From Eurosta solidaginis (taxonomy: Eukaryota > Arthropoda > Insecta > Diptera > Tephritidae): a stretch of 64,000 nucleotides of DNA. The DNA is taken from the NCBI RefSeq assembly GCF_040869045.1, contig NC_090322.1, positions 80,871,675 to 80,935,674 on the forward strand, written 5' to 3'. The notes under the pieces are model-generated. The model made no database searches. It was not told the DNA's origin and saw only the letters and a list, made by a program, of their open reading frames with translations. Shown here one piece after another: positions 19,801 to 30,648 of this stretch (position 1 is the first letter of the stretch; every line of letters begins with the position of its first letter). The translations under genes were made by a program, and so were the position numbers.

Positions 19801-21388
19801 TGGTTGTGTGGTGGTCGCCGGTGTGTTTGTGATCGGCAGGTGTGGTTGCTGGTTGGATGTTTCGTGGTTAAGGTTATGCGTGTATTTCTGAGGTTGTGGT
19901 TTTGAATGTGGATCTGCGGTGTAGTAGCTTATCTATGTTTCGGTGGTTGGTTGCAAATGCGTGTGGTTGTGAATATGGATGTATGCAATCTTTTGGTGTG
20001 GATGCGATTTTTCTTACTTTTTCCTTTTTTTTTTTTTGTGGTTTGGACGAGTGAGCGTGTTTTATGTTGTACTGGTGGCTTACGTGTTCGGTGTGGGTTG
20101 TTGTAGCTATTGGTGTTTGTGACTCGGTGTGGTGTCTGTTGGTGGCTGTGACGCGGTGTGGTTTGTAGTTGGTGGTTCGGGTGCCTCGCACCGTTGCTTT
20201 AAGCGAGTCTCCTTGTGGTGATTCTAAGAAAAGGAAAACCAAACAACAAAAATATGAAGCTGGGCATAACAATGTCATGTATAGCATTTATAGGCCATTT
20301 CTCCGGCGAACTTTAATGTTTATCTGCCCAAACATAAATCAATTTTCTTTCAAAATCATTTTCTTTGCGGAGCAGACAAACTATGAAGTTCACTTGAGAA
20401 AATGGCACTAAATTCAATATCACTTTTGGGCTAGTCACTAAGGTAGATGTGTTTACTTACCGTTGGTGGATTTTGGTGCCTAGCACCGACGGTGGTGATT
20501 GCTTTCCTTTGGGGATTCCTTCAACGTAAACTATGGATGACAAGAGGGGAATGAGATAAATTATGCGGGCGTTAATGGAGGGTTATAGGCATGGGACTAC
20601 TGTACTACTGTAGGGGATTTGGATACACGGGAATGGTGGTGGTACTTACCGTTGCTGGTGGTGCTGGATCTGGTGTTGGCAGGAATACTATTTCTCTCTT
20701 GGATGCGGCACTTTTCACCGAACCGGTAGCTTACGGTTTCGCACTTTGAAACTTTATCACTTTATACACTTTTAATTAAATTTTTTTTTTTCACTTTCAC
20801 TGCACTCGCGTTGTGGGCACCGTATTCAAGACTTTGTGATAGAGAAGAACGGGATGTTGGCCCTTTTATAGACAAATTTTTCCTGTTGCCACTACCGTTT
20901 TTGGTTTACTGTCAACCCACTTTATCCCAAAGTCACTCAAAGTTCCTGGAAGGCTTCCAGCATGTTAGCTACAACGATTGGTTCTATATTCACACACATA
21001 CACACATAATACGGAGTTGCTCTGCAGACAATTGGCATTGTTATTTGCAGAGACAGTGGTGCGCGTGCGTGCAGGCGCACAGGGGCGTAGGTTGTTAAAA
21101 GGCTGTCGTTACAGCTGTCTCCGTGGACTTCCCTTTCATATACGCACGCTGGGATGTAGACAACTTTCCCTCCAAGGATTCCCTTAATGCGGAGTCCATT
21201 AACCTCGAGTGTCTTCAGCTGGAAGGATGTCAGCAATATCGGTCTGAAGTCTTTAGGGGTCGCGTGACCAGTCCTTCCAGCTTTTCGTATAAAGGTGACC
21301 CTTGAATCGTTCCTACCCCGTGGAATATGGTTAAGAGCACAAACTCCTTTGAAGATGTTATACAACCACAAAGAGCTCAGCTCAATTG
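16816..21388. repeat. 4.6-kb tandem duplication, copy 2
   Basis: Second copy of the unit starting at 12220. It ends at gagctcagctcaattg (21388), after which the LINE-C fragment continues uninterrupted into its RT and endonuclease. Copy 2 therefore has the original right flank and copy 1 the original left flank. This is the geometry of a simple tandem duplication. Confidence 0.95.
17464..17925 (-). repeat. Duplicated gypsy LTR (in copy 2)
   Basis: Near-identical copy of the LTR at 12873-13337, with TG...CA ends on the minus strand. The adjoining PBS has a C-to-A change. Downstream there is no gag or pol, only the shared leader piece up to 16816. Confidence 0.8.
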
Positions 21389-21635
21389 TTTGCTGGAGTT
21401 GTACCAGGGCCAATCCATCCGGCCCTGGTGCTTTGAAGGGCTTGAACGACATTATAGCCCATTTAACTTTACCCATAGTAATGAACTTCCCCTCAAACGG
21501 TTCGCCAGTATGAGTTTCCCTCCAGTTCATTTCTTCATCACTAGCGCCCGGAAAGTGCGTACTCAGGAGCAGGCGTAGGGTGCTCTCTGCCGAATCCGTC
21601 CATGTCCCATGATCCTTGCAGGCATCCAGGGACAC
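21207..21635 (-). pseudogene. LINE-C RT N-terminal segment
   Basis: Contains the pre-RT linker, then IMSFKPFKAPGPDGL (RT motif 0/1, K..GPDG), IPRGRNDSRVTFIRKAG and DFRPILLTSF (motif 2). It is separated from the endonuclease frame by a frameshift between 21758 and 21635 and ends at LKTLE. The downstream residues of the open frame (VNGLRIKGILGGKVV...) do not look like RT. Confidence 0.8.
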
Positions 21636-21757
21636 TTTGGAGCACCTTTCTGAGCCTGGATCCCTCAGACACCGTCTCCATTTCGCTACAAAACTTCCGC
21701 CAGGAGGTCCTCTTCGAGCAGTTTCTTATAAACCCAGAGCATCATTTTGTATGCATC

Positions 21758-22765
21758 CTATTTTTCAACCTCCTTGGAGGCTTTAGCAAGATTGAATGCT
21801 TTCCGACAAGCCTTGCGTAAATTGTCTAGGTCCGCGTTCCACCATGTTAGTTTGGTTTTACCCCTAGATTTCTTATTTAGAGCCTCCCCGCAAGCCTTCG
21901 TATACAAGTGAACCATATTATCCAGCTCTTTAGAGTGCTGGGGAATATGAACACTAGAACTCGAGAGCCTCTTTTGAAGCTCCTCACTATAGATACGCCA
22001 ATTGGCGTTTTTTAGGTTTCTGTGCCAGCCAGTTCTGAGCGCCAGACCGCCAAGGTCGAAGCGAACAAATCTATGATCCGAAAAGGAGTGGTGTTCAAGC
22101 ACCATCCAGTTTTTTATCAAGGATTCCCCGCTGCCCGAGATCAGGGTGACGTCCAGAACCTCCTGTCTGCTCCTAGTAACAAACATGGGTACCGAACACA
22201 TATTGCAAATCTTAAAGTTATGATAAATAACAAAATCAAAGAGTGACTCACCCCTCTCGTTCGTGCCTCCGCTGCCCCACGCTTCGTGGTGCGCGTTGGC
22301 ATCTCCCGCTAGTAATAGTGGGTCCTTCGCCTTCCGAGCTATCCTGCAGACTAGCTCCGTCGGAGCCGACACCTCATGGGGGAGGTAGAAAGACGTCAGT
22401 GTAACATCCGTACCACCGACCGTCAACATCAAAGTTGTAGCATCCTCGTCGCTAAACTGGGGAAGAAAAAGAAAATTTATATTAGATCTTACCAAGATGC
22501 AAGCTGTCGGTTTCCCACGGGTGGCACCACTTACCAACCTCAATCCTGCTGCTTTCAGCCCGCATATCTTGTGCCCTACTACCCAAGGCTCCTGGATAAG
22601 GGCTATGTCAGCCGCCCCACTGGAAAACTGGAGCAGCAGCGCAGCAGATGCTGCTTTACAGTGGTGGAGGTTTATTTGTAGGACTCGCACTAAGCCGAGC
22701 ACCGACCACCTCCACCACTGTCGAATCACCGTCTTCATCAGACATTGGCTTCCAGTGTAACCCAT
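21758..22765 (-). CDS. LINE-C apurinic-type endonuclease domain
   Basis: Open for 335 codons. Exonuclease/endonuclease/phosphatase landmarks in order: VLQINLHHCKAA (Asn of the N-terminal strand), ALIQEPWVVG (catalytic Glu), LLLAGDANAHHEAWGS (catalytic Asp and Asn), VLDVTLIS, and FSDHRFVRFDL (catalytic Asp-His pair). After it comes the linker typical of I/R1-type ORF2 (KTKLTWWNADLDNLRK). The domain would nick target DNA to prime reverse transcription. All catalytic residues appear intact although the rest of the element is lost. The true start is probably upstream of, or different from, the first Met. Confidence 0.85.
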   Translation of the reverse strand: MGYTGSQCLMKTVIRQWWRWSVLGLVRVLQINLHHCKAASAALLLQFSSGAADIALIQEPWVVGHKICGLKAAGLRLVSGATRGKPTACILVRSNINFLFLPQFSDEDATTLMLTVGGTDVTLTSFYLPHEVSAPTELVCRIARKAKDPLLLAGDANAHHEAWGSGGTNERGESLFDFVIYHNFKICNMCSVPMFVTRSRQEVLDVTLISGSGESLIKNWMVLEHHSFSDHRFVRFDLGGLALRTGWHRNLKNANWRIYSEELQKRLSSSSVHIPQHSKELDNMVHLYTKACGEALNKKSRGKTKLTWWNADLDNLRKACRKAFNLAKASKEVEK

Positions 22766-22884
22766 TTAATGTTTTGCGTCCCTCTCACAAATTGTCATCC
22801 TCATAGCAGATAATTGCAGCGGGACTGCGCGATATTCTCCTGCTCCGCGAAGGTATCAAACCCAATCTGGGACCTGTACCTAAC

Positions 22885-23280
22885 ACCGGTTCAGAGAAAT
22901 GGTTTTGTTCCGTTTGCCGGAAAATAATCTTTTTAGGACGGTCACATTCTTGTCAGTGTGTCACGTGCAAAGGATGGTTGCATCGGACAGGATGTTCTGG
23001 GCTAGACCCCAAAACCCTTGTATCTTTTATATATCTTTTGTGTCTCTTTGCTGTTCCCGCCTAAAGGCGTCCTGTAGTCTGCGCCTTAGCGCCTCCCACT
23101 ACCTTCAAGCAGCGCCGCTGCTCAGCAAGCCAAAACAATTATCCGCTGCTGCTCGTGCCCCCACCGCCGTTCCTACTCATAACTGCAATCTCCGTATTAG
23201 GGTCGGTAGCAATGCAGCCCCCGCCCCTCTTCTTCTCCCACTCTTTCCAGCACTAGCATTCGAATAGGTCAGGGAAACGG
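22885..23280 (+). mobile_element. LINE 5' fragment with Cys/His zinc-binding segment, plus strand
   Basis: The plus frame has W.CSVC, CQCVTC and GWLHRTGCSGL, the Cys/His spacing found N-terminal to the endonuclease in some fly LINEs. A Ser/Ala/Pro-rich stretch follows, then SIRIGQGNGL where the endonuclease would begin. The sequence is cut at 23280 by the LINE-A tail. It may be the 5' region of another LINE-A copy. Confidence 0.5.
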
Positions 23281-23332
23281 ACTTTTGTTGTTGTTGTAGC
23301 AATGCTTCGCCCCATCTAATAGCTGCGACCGA

Positions 23333-24579
23333 TCACAAATTGTTATCAACATCCTCTAACGGGAGTCCAAGGAAACTTGCTGTTTCAACAGGGGCGGACC
23401 ATAATGAAAGGGGTGTTAGAGGCGTTGGTTCCACATTACAATTAAAGAGATGGTTGGTGTCATGTGGGGACACACTGCAAGCGGGGCATACATTTTGTAT
23501 GGCGGGGTTGATTCTGGATATGTAAGAGTTTAACCTGTTACAGTATCCAGAACGAAGTTGAGCCAGAGTGACTCGCGTTTCCCTGGGGAGTATGTGTTCC
23601 TCTTCCGCAAGTTTTGGGTACTGTTCCCCGAGTAATGGATTCACCGGGCAATTCCCGGCATAAAGGTCCGACGCCTGTTTGTGGAGTTTACCAAGGACTT
23701 GCTTGTGTTTTTTTCCTTCATACGGCTGAGTTCTCAGGTGCCGTATTTCCTCAAAATGCTTACGGAGATGAATCCTTAAGTCCCTAGGCGGTGCTGGCTC
23801 ATCAATCAGATGTCTGTTGGGATGCCCAGGTTTCTGGGTATTCAACAGGAACTGTTTGGTTAGCATCTCATTTCTTTCCCTGATGGGGACATAAGAAGAC
23901 AGCCCGTGGCGGTTCTAAGCGCAGTATTTTGGCAGGCCTGTAGCTTCTTCCAGTGGGTAGTTTTTAGGCTTGGCGACCATATAGGGGACGCGTAACACGC
24001 AAAGGGCTGGCCAATTGCTTTGTATGTGGTAATGAGCGTTTTTTTGTCTTTTCCCCAAGTACTGCCAGCAAGGGATTTGAGGATTTTATTACGGCTCTGG
24101 ATTTTCGGAACAATTGCGGCTGCGTGCTCACCAAAATGTAGATCCTGATCAAACATCACACCCAAGATTTTGGGGTGTAGGACAGTCGGTAGCGTAGTGC
24201 CATCGACATGGATGTTCAAAATGGTCGACATTTGGGACGTCCAAGTTGTAAATAGGGTCGCGGATGATTTAGTCGGTGATAATGCCAGGTTTCGCGAGGC
24301 GAAAAAACTGGAGAGTTCAGGGAGGTAGCCGTTTATTCTGTTGCAAAGCTCGTCGATCTTTGGACCCGAGCCTGTGGTCATTATTGTGCAGTCATCGGCG
24401 TAAGAAATGATAGTAACTCCTTCTGGTGGCGAAGGTAGTTTTGATATGTAAAAATTAAACAAAAGTGGGGATAGGACACCACCCTGAAGCACCCCTTGTT
24501 TAATTCTTCTTGGCTTTGATATTTCGTTTCTGAATTGCACCGATGCCTGCTTTGAAGTGAGGGAGCAAAATGGCTTCAA
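23333..24579 (-). pseudogene. LINE-A RT palm, thumb and C-terminus in two frames
   Basis: Residues ASVQFRNEISKPRRIKQG, LLFNFYISKLPSPPEG and SYADDCTIM (catalytic pair) are present. HPKILGVMFDQDL, CYASPIWSPS and a frame break near 23865 follow. The C-terminal part has QLRSGYCNRLNSY and the Cys/His motif CPACSVSPHDTNHLFNC. The stop is at 23333. It is inactive because motif A is deleted and the frame is broken. Confidence 0.85.
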
Positions 24580-25191
24580 GCGTCTTGGCTACTGGCGATA
24601 GGAGAGATATCGGGCGATATGACTCTCCTATGTTAGCTGGTTTCCCAGGCTTTAGCAGCAGGACCACCTTGGCCATTTTCCATTTGGAAAGAGACAGGTT
24701 GAAGACATGCGCTAAATATTTGAAACCCTCCTTCCGTAGGCTTTTAAGCAACGGCATGGCTATGCCGTCTGGGCCCACTGCCTTGGATGGTTTGGCATTA
24801 CCGATGGCATCCTCAACCTCTTTGGCGGTGATGGTAATTGGTGACGCGCTGAATTTATGTTTATGTGCGTGTCTGTTGGCCCTCCGTCTATCTTTGTCGA
24901 CCGTAGAATGCATTATATATTGTCGGCAGAAAGCGCTCGCGCATTTGTTCGCATCCGACAGCACTTTATCGCCAAAGGCGATGGAAACTTTGTCATTGTG
25001 CCTGGACGGATTCGATAGGGACTTTACGGTGGACCAAAGTTTACCTACAAGAGCAGAAAGGCTACAACCGCTAAGGTGCTTCTCCCATTTCGGCCGCTTG
25101 TGTTCATCAACAAGCAATCTGATGCGTTGGTTTATATCCCTTATTTGGGGGTCGCCATGATCGTGCTGTCTTATAAGGTCACGTACTCTCG
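24500..25191 (-). pseudogene. LINE-A RT fingers region
   Basis: Holds AIGNAKPSKAVGPDGIAMPLLK (motif 1), a slightly shortened NLSLSKWKMAKVVLLLKPGKP (motif 2) and SYRPISLLSPVAKTLE. It then changes to unrelated residues near 24530. About 100 residues that the 31341-32832 copy has, from HQHGFRK through LDLSKAFDTV, are deleted. This removes the first catalytic Asp. Confidence 0.82.
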
Positions 25192-25694
25192 CTAATCTTG
25201 CGGCCTCCGCCGGGAAGTGGGCCGAATTTCGGGAATTCTACCGGTGGGAATCAAACGAGCCGAGGCGGATTCAATGACCTCGCGGAAAGCACGCTCCCCT
25301 TGAGGGGCATCAGTTGGGATAGGGAGGGCAGCAAAGCGGTTGTCTGTAAAGGATTTGTATTCGTCCCACTTTCCTTTTTTAAAGTTAATGAAAGTGCGCT
25401 TTTCTGCGACGATGAAGTCGGCGGAACGCTCGAGCGAAATAAGTATAGGCAGGTGGTCGGATGCCAATGTTACCATCGGCTGCAAGTTGACGCAGTTTAC
25501 GAGGTCTGCGCTCACGATTGAAATATCCGGCGAACTGTGATAGCTTCCTATCACACATGTGGGGGCGTTTCCGTTTATTGTGCAGAACGTCGTTTCTTCT
25601 ATTTGATCCGCCAACATCTCACCCCTACTGTCCACCCGAAAGTTTGAATGCCATAGATCGTGATGGGCATTGAAGTCGCCTAAGATAATGCGAC
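25192..25694 (-). pseudogene. LINE-A endonuclease C-terminal half
   Basis: Contains the catalytic IILGDFNAHHDLWHS (in frame from about 25694), the loop ending SPDISIVSADL and ASDHLPILISLE (Asp-His pair). The N-terminal half with the catalytic Glu is missing because the element is truncated at about 25695, where gypsy gag begins. A frame change to the RT part lies near 25190. Confidence 0.8.
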
Positions 25695-25878
25695 CTCAAA
25701 GCCAACATTTGCTGAAATGATATCCCATGCACTAACTCAGGAAACTGCCTCACTTTTGTTTAAGCCAGCGTGCAAAGCTCATCGTGTGGAAGTGGAAAGA
25801 CCAGATTGGGTAGACACAATTTTGGAAGCACTGAAGGGATCACAACCGAAAAATGCCGGAGTTATGAAATGTGTCAAG
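25695..25878 (+). pseudogene. gag C-terminal piece of a split gypsy element
   Basis: The plus frame reads SKPTFAEMISHALTQET... GSQPKNAGVMKC and stops at the hAT insertion point. The sequence resumes beyond the transposon at 30649 with KCGNPGHIARHC, so both halves form the segment just before and within a CCHC zinc knuckle. The left border is the LINE-A junction. Confidence 0.75.
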
Positions 25879-25892
25879 CAGACCTGTTAAAT

Positions 25893-26260
25893 TTCCATTA
25901 ACATTAATAATCATTAATTTCGTTTCCCTTTTTAATTTTAATGATTAATTAATTTTTTCTACAGCACCTAGCAATTAATAATTAATTAATTAAAAAAATA
26001 ATTAAAAATAATCCTGATTATTGGCCATTAAAAAAATAATCAAAAATAATTAAAAAATGTACCCATTGTTTTAAATTAAAGACAATCTTCTGATTAAGAA
26101 CAATTAAGTAATTAAAAATAATCAAATAATTAAAATAAATCAAAAAATTAACATTAATCAAACAACTAATTAAATTTAACTATTTGATTAATTTCAATTA
26201 CTTAATTATTTTTAATTATCTAATTGTTTCCAATTATATGATTATATTGAATTATTAGCA
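25893..26260. repeat. hAT subterminal TAATTA-rich region (partner 30310-30634)
   Basis: Dense repeats of aataattaaaaataatcaa and ttaattaattaat on both sides of the element. In hAT elements such subterminal repeats are transposase-binding regions; here they are unusually long and AT-rich. Confidence 0.55.
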
Positions 26261-26466
26261 TGAAAGAAAAAATGTTTAAAGTAAGTAATAAGTGGCTGAA
26301 ACCAAATGTACTATGGTATGTATATACTTGTGTTAACTCAAGAAATGTAAGATACATATGAATTTTTACTGACATTGTCAAGTGTCGCTGCTTTTTGTGA
26401 AAAATTTTAAAAAGCAAATTGGAGAGCGTACATTTTGGCTTATTACACTACAGACGTAAGTATATA

Positions 26467-27666
26467 TGGGGTATTCCATCCCATTTCGACCAATTTTGAA
26501 CCCGACCCCTTTAGAATTGGCTGAAATTTTTTCTTCTTTTTGTAGCTTACGAGAGACGTTTTTCAGAAGTTTTTCAAATTTTTTCATCCAACTCAAAAAA
26601 GTTATGAATTCTTAAAAAAATACCGTTTTTGTTTTCAAAATGCTATAACTTTTTCAAAAATTTACCGTTTGGGATCTTTTTTTAAATTTTTTTTAAATGT
26701 ACTTTTCGGAAAAAATTCAAAAAAATTTTTAAAGTTTTTTTTTGTAATTTTTCAGTTTTTCGAGATTTTTCGAATTTCGCCCTTTTTTTCTCATAAAAAA
26801 CTTGAATCAATTCTGAAATCATCCCCACTAATCCCGGTTGGGCCGAGAATTTTTTTTTTTTATTTAATTGAAAAAAACTTAAAAATTTTTTTTGTATTTT
26901 TTCCGAAAAGTACATTTAAAAACATATAAAAAAAAAAAATTATCCCAAACGGTCAATTTTTGAAAAAGATAGCATTTTGAAAACAAAAACGGTGTTTTTT
27001 TAAAAATTCATAGCTTTTTTTGAGTTGGACGAAAAAATTTGAAAAACTTCTGAAAAACGTCTTTCGTAAGCTAGAAAAAGAAGAAAACTTTCAAAAACAC
27101 CGTTTTTTTTTCAAAATATTTAAAACTTATTTTGAGTTGGAAAACGGTTTTTTTTTCAAAATGCTATAACTTTTTCAAAAATTGACCATTTGGGATCATT
27201 TTTTTTTTTTTTGATATGTTTTTAAATGTACTTTTCGGAAAAAATACAAAAAAAAATTTTAAGTTTTTTTTCAATTAAATAAAAAAAAAAATTCTCGGCC
27301 CACTCCGGGATTAGTGGGGATGATTGCAGAATTGATTGAAGTTTTTTATGAGAAAAAAGGGCGAAATTCGAAAAATCTCGAAAAACTGAAAAATTACAAA
27401 AAAAAAACTTTAAAAATTTTTTTGAATTTTTTCCGAAAAGTACATTTGAAAACAAATTTAAAAAAAAGATCCCAAACGGTCAATTTTTGAAAGAATTATA
27501 GCATTTTGAAAACAAAAACGGTGTTTTTTTTAAATTCATAACTTTTTTTGAGTTGGATGAAAAAATTTGAAAAACGTCTGTCGTAAGCTAGAAAAAGAAG
27601 AACAACTTTCAGCCAATTCTAAAGGGGTCGGGTTCAAAATTGGTCGAAATGGGATGGAATACCCCA
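26467..27666. mobile_element. 1.2-kb fold-back element (nested palindrome) within the hAT transposon
   Basis: The left end tggggtattccatcccattt at 26467 is repeated in inverse at 27666, and the arms match over hundreds of bp (for example atcatccccactaatccc near 26818 and its complement near 27310). Each half is itself internally palindromic (tgtacttttcgg and ccgaaaagtaca recur four times). The flanks are tata and tatg, compatible with a TA target. There is no transposase; the open frames at 26669-26929 and 27222-27455 are shadows of the arms. Confidence 0.85.
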
Positions 27667-27743
27667 TATGTATCTGTATAAATTTGATAACCATTCAATA
27701 AGCTTACACATTATGAACTATTTGCAGAATTTTTGTCGATAAC

Positions 27744-27905
27744 ATGCTTGGGGAAGAAAATATGGCGGATATCTCTGCGGATGACGATGTTCGTGATCCA
27801 ACTTATGTATATACCAAAATGGATCAAAAGAAAAGCAAGCTCGAAAGCTCCACATCAACTTCAAACAAATCTTCCTCTAATTTGATATTCCGCTCAGAAT
27901 TTTAA
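27744..27905 (+). pseudogene. Possible first exon of the hAT transposase
   Basis: A 53-codon acidic frame beginning at ATG (MLGEENMADISADDDVRD PTY) and followed by Lys/Ser-rich residues. It sits upstream of the BED finger exon, where hAT transposases often have a poorly conserved N-terminus. No convincing splice donor was identified, so the link to 28425 is inferred. Confidence 0.4.
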
Positions 27906-28424
27906 ACGGATGTTAAAAAATTGAGTGCCATTACTATGATCAGGGCCATAGTTCGATGCTCAAGTTGGTGAATAAGTTTTGTATGGTGATTAACGTGCGA
28001 TTTCAATCCTATTCCAATATTGGTATGTATATAGCGATTGTATCGTAACAGCCATACAAATTATTGTTTGTATGCAAATATCTCGTTTATCGCTCGTTTT
28101 ATTGTATAGAACGCGAAATTTAAGTTTTTCGAGATATTATTTATATTTTAATAACTGACTAAAGATATAGTCTAAAATATATGCGCAATAACATAAAATT
28201 GGCAGAAATAGAAAACGCTTAATACAATATGGTCTGTGAGCAGCCAAAGTGTCAAAATTCTTTTCAAGTAAAATCGGAATTTAAAATTTTTTCTATGACA
28301 TTTTGGTTTACCTATAACTTCCTTTAGGAGGAGCCTGACTTGCATGGACTTACATAGATGGCCCCGTTTTTCAGAAATTTCTGTATTCCAATCAATAAAT
28401 AATGAATTTTTTTAACAATTAAAG

Positions 28425-30100
28425 GACTATATTGATAACAAGTCAGTTACAAGGGCTAGGTGCACAAGTTGTGATCGCATAATAAAGGGTGATGTCAATA
28501 TATCATCTAATTTTATAACACATCTCAAAATAAAACATAGTGAAGCTTTCGAAAGATACAAGATGCGCAAAGAATCGTCTTTTCAGCATCCTACTTCTCA
28601 AGAGGATTTCAACCAAAAGTTGTTGCGCGCTATTGTGGATTGTGCATTACCACTTGCGATTGTGGACAAAAAGTCATTTATTGATTTATTTGAAGGGACT
28701 GGGTTTAAAGTTTTAAGTAGGCAAACAGCGTCAAAGCAGTTGGAGGTCATGTATAATGAAATGTTGGCTAAATTAAGTCATCAATTTCTGAATCGAAATT
28801 CTTTTGTACGACGACTGACATTTGGTCTGGAAACCACTGAACCTTCTTGGGTTATATGTGCTATTGGATTTCGGACCATTTTGAACGCAAATCAGTAGCT
28901 TTAGCTTGCAGAAGGATTATGGAAGTTCATTCGGAAGACAAAATTTATCAAATGATTAAAGAAATTAACATGTTTGGTCTCAACGCAAATATTATCATGA
29001 CAGTAACTATTTGTTGAGAAATATTAAGGTTTATCTGCAGCTCCAATCAAATACAAATTTTCCATTTTTTATTTATGTAAGTTTTCGAAAAATGTAACGA
29101 TATTTGGAAAAAATGCAAATGTCCAAAATCCTTTGAAATAGAAGAGGTTTTGAATTCGTCTTTGGTTGTACCAGTGCCAACACGTTGGAATTCTTTGTAT
29201 GATGCAGTGTCAAAGCTCATTTTGTTCAAAGACAAGTTACAAGAGCTTAACGAAAGACTAAGTCTCCCACTATTTTCTTCCGAAGATATCGAGTATGTAC
29301 AATTATATGTCTGTATAATGCAGCCCATAGCAGAAGCTCTTAATTTTTTGCAAAGGGAAGAGAACTTTGTGTATGGATATTTGCTTCCAGTGCTCATGAC
29401 ACTAAGCAACAAACTAAAGAAACTTAGTAGAAGAAGCGACAAATTTTTAAGCTTTATTTCGGAAAAATTAGAAGCGCAGTTGAGGCAAAGATTCAATATT
29501 TTCTTTTCTTTAGCTCCCGAAGCAAATATTGCAATATCTGCTTCAGTTTTAACACCAGATGTTAAAGTCAACTGGCTCAAGGTGTTGCAGAAGACAAACA
29601 GTGATTTGGTGGAAGATGTTATATACGAAAGAGTTGTATCAACCATATGCTTGTATCATCAACAAGGCAAACTTTCATTTGAAGTCGACGTTACGCAGAG
29701 TAACCAAACGTCATCGCGATCTAAATTCTTCAATTTCTAGGATGATGGTAAGTAACTGTGTTTACATACATTATTCAAAAAATAATGAAATTTTACTGTA
29801 GATAATGAAGATGGCCCAAGTGTTGTGCAAATATCGCCTTCTAAAGAAACTTTGAGGAGCCTTGTTCAGAGTCAACTTTACAGATACATACACCATAGTT
29901 CCACAGATGCGGTAATTTGGAAAAACCACCAAATACTGAAGGAAGCGTCAATATTATTTAACACTCCACTGACGTCGTCTGTCGCAGTTGAGAGGCTGTT
30001 CTCCTTCGCAGGCATTATAAATTCTCCAAGGCGTCAATCTTTGATGGATTTTTCATTTGAAAAACTCGTTTTATTAAAAGCAAATGTAAACAGCACTTAA
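28425..30100 (+). pseudogene. hAT transposase, frameshifted
   Basis: A BED-type zinc finger opens the sequence: CTSCDRIIKGD...NFITHLKIKH (two Cys, two His). RNase H-like core pieces follow: LPLAIVDKKSFIDLFEG, then after a frameshift near 28850 LGYMCYWISDHFERKSVALACRR, then VPVPTRWNSLYDAV (the TRWNS motif of hAT). A short intron is likely at about 29748-29801 (gatgatg|gtaagtaac ... ttactgtag|ataatg). The C-terminal hATC domain is recognisable as SSVAVERLFSFAGII and SFEKLVLLKAN, ending at 30100. Frameshifts and gaps near 28850-29130 make it non-functional; a working copy would cut and paste the element. Confidence 0.85.
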
Positions 30101-30648
30101 TTTTTTTCACACATGTTTGTATATATGTAATTCCCTTCCTTGTACATACCTAATAGTTAAAAAAAAGTGGTACGGATAAGTCGTGTAATTAGTTGGTATT
30201 TAATGCAACAATGTGCTTTTTTCGTTGTTTGTTATTCTTATGTATCCATGTATTTCTTTTACGTTACTATACTGCCCGGTTTAGAGATAAATATCTTTGT
30301 AGTTTCTTCTTTGTATTAATTATGTAATTAAAATAATCAAAACTAATTGATATTAATCAAAAAATTATATTAATTATTTAATTAAAAATAATCACAATTA
30401 ATTAAAACAATCAAATAAATATATTAATCATGCCATAATTCAAACGAAAAAATAATTAAAAATAGTCAACATTTTTTCGTATCAATTATGCAATTAAAAT
30501 TAATTAATTAATTTTCTTTTTGGAAATAATTAATTAATAATCATTAAAAGACCATACCTACTGGCACTTAATCATTAAACAATTGGCTGAAGAAAACTTA
30601 TTATAATTAACAATCATTAAAATTTTTAATCATTATTTAACGGGTCTG

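Larger units (their letters stand above)
21207..22765 (-). mobile_element. LINE-C: endonuclease plus RT N-terminus, minus strand
   Basis: The minus-strand element covers a complete-looking endonuclease and the start of RT, then is cut after LKTLE at about 21207. The palm, thumb, any RNase H and the 3' UTR are missing. The missing 3' part means this is not a normal 5'-truncated insertion; it was broken by a later rearrangement, possibly at the edge of the promoter-bearing sequence. Confidence 0.75.
23285..25694 (-). mobile_element. LINE-A copy, minus strand, with (CAA)n tail
   Basis: On the minus strand it runs from the endonuclease C-terminal half (25694) through RT to a short 3' UTR and a (CAA)4 tail at 23296-23285. 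The 3' 40 bp (gatcggtcgc...gcattgctacaacaac) match the plus-strand copy ending at 32880. There is an internal deletion in RT and several frameshifts. No clear TSD was found. Confidence 0.85.
25879..30648 (+). mobile_element. hAT-superfamily DNA transposon, 4.77 kb, inserted in gypsy gag
   Basis: Terminal inverted repeats of 14 bp with one mismatch: cagacctgttaaat at 25879-25892 and the reverse complement of cagacccgttaaat at 30635-30648. They are flanked by an 8-bp TSD, gtgtcaag (25871-25878) and gtttcaag (30649-30656), one substitution apart; 8 bp is the hAT signature. The element carries a broken transposase with BED finger and hATC dimerisation motif. Long TAATTA-rich subterminal regions lie at 25893-26260 and 30310-30634. 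Confidence 0.9.

Noticed and set aside
26669..27455. Phe/Lys-rich frames on both strands
   Set aside because: They are mirror images from the arms of the fold-back element and are built from A/T tracts.
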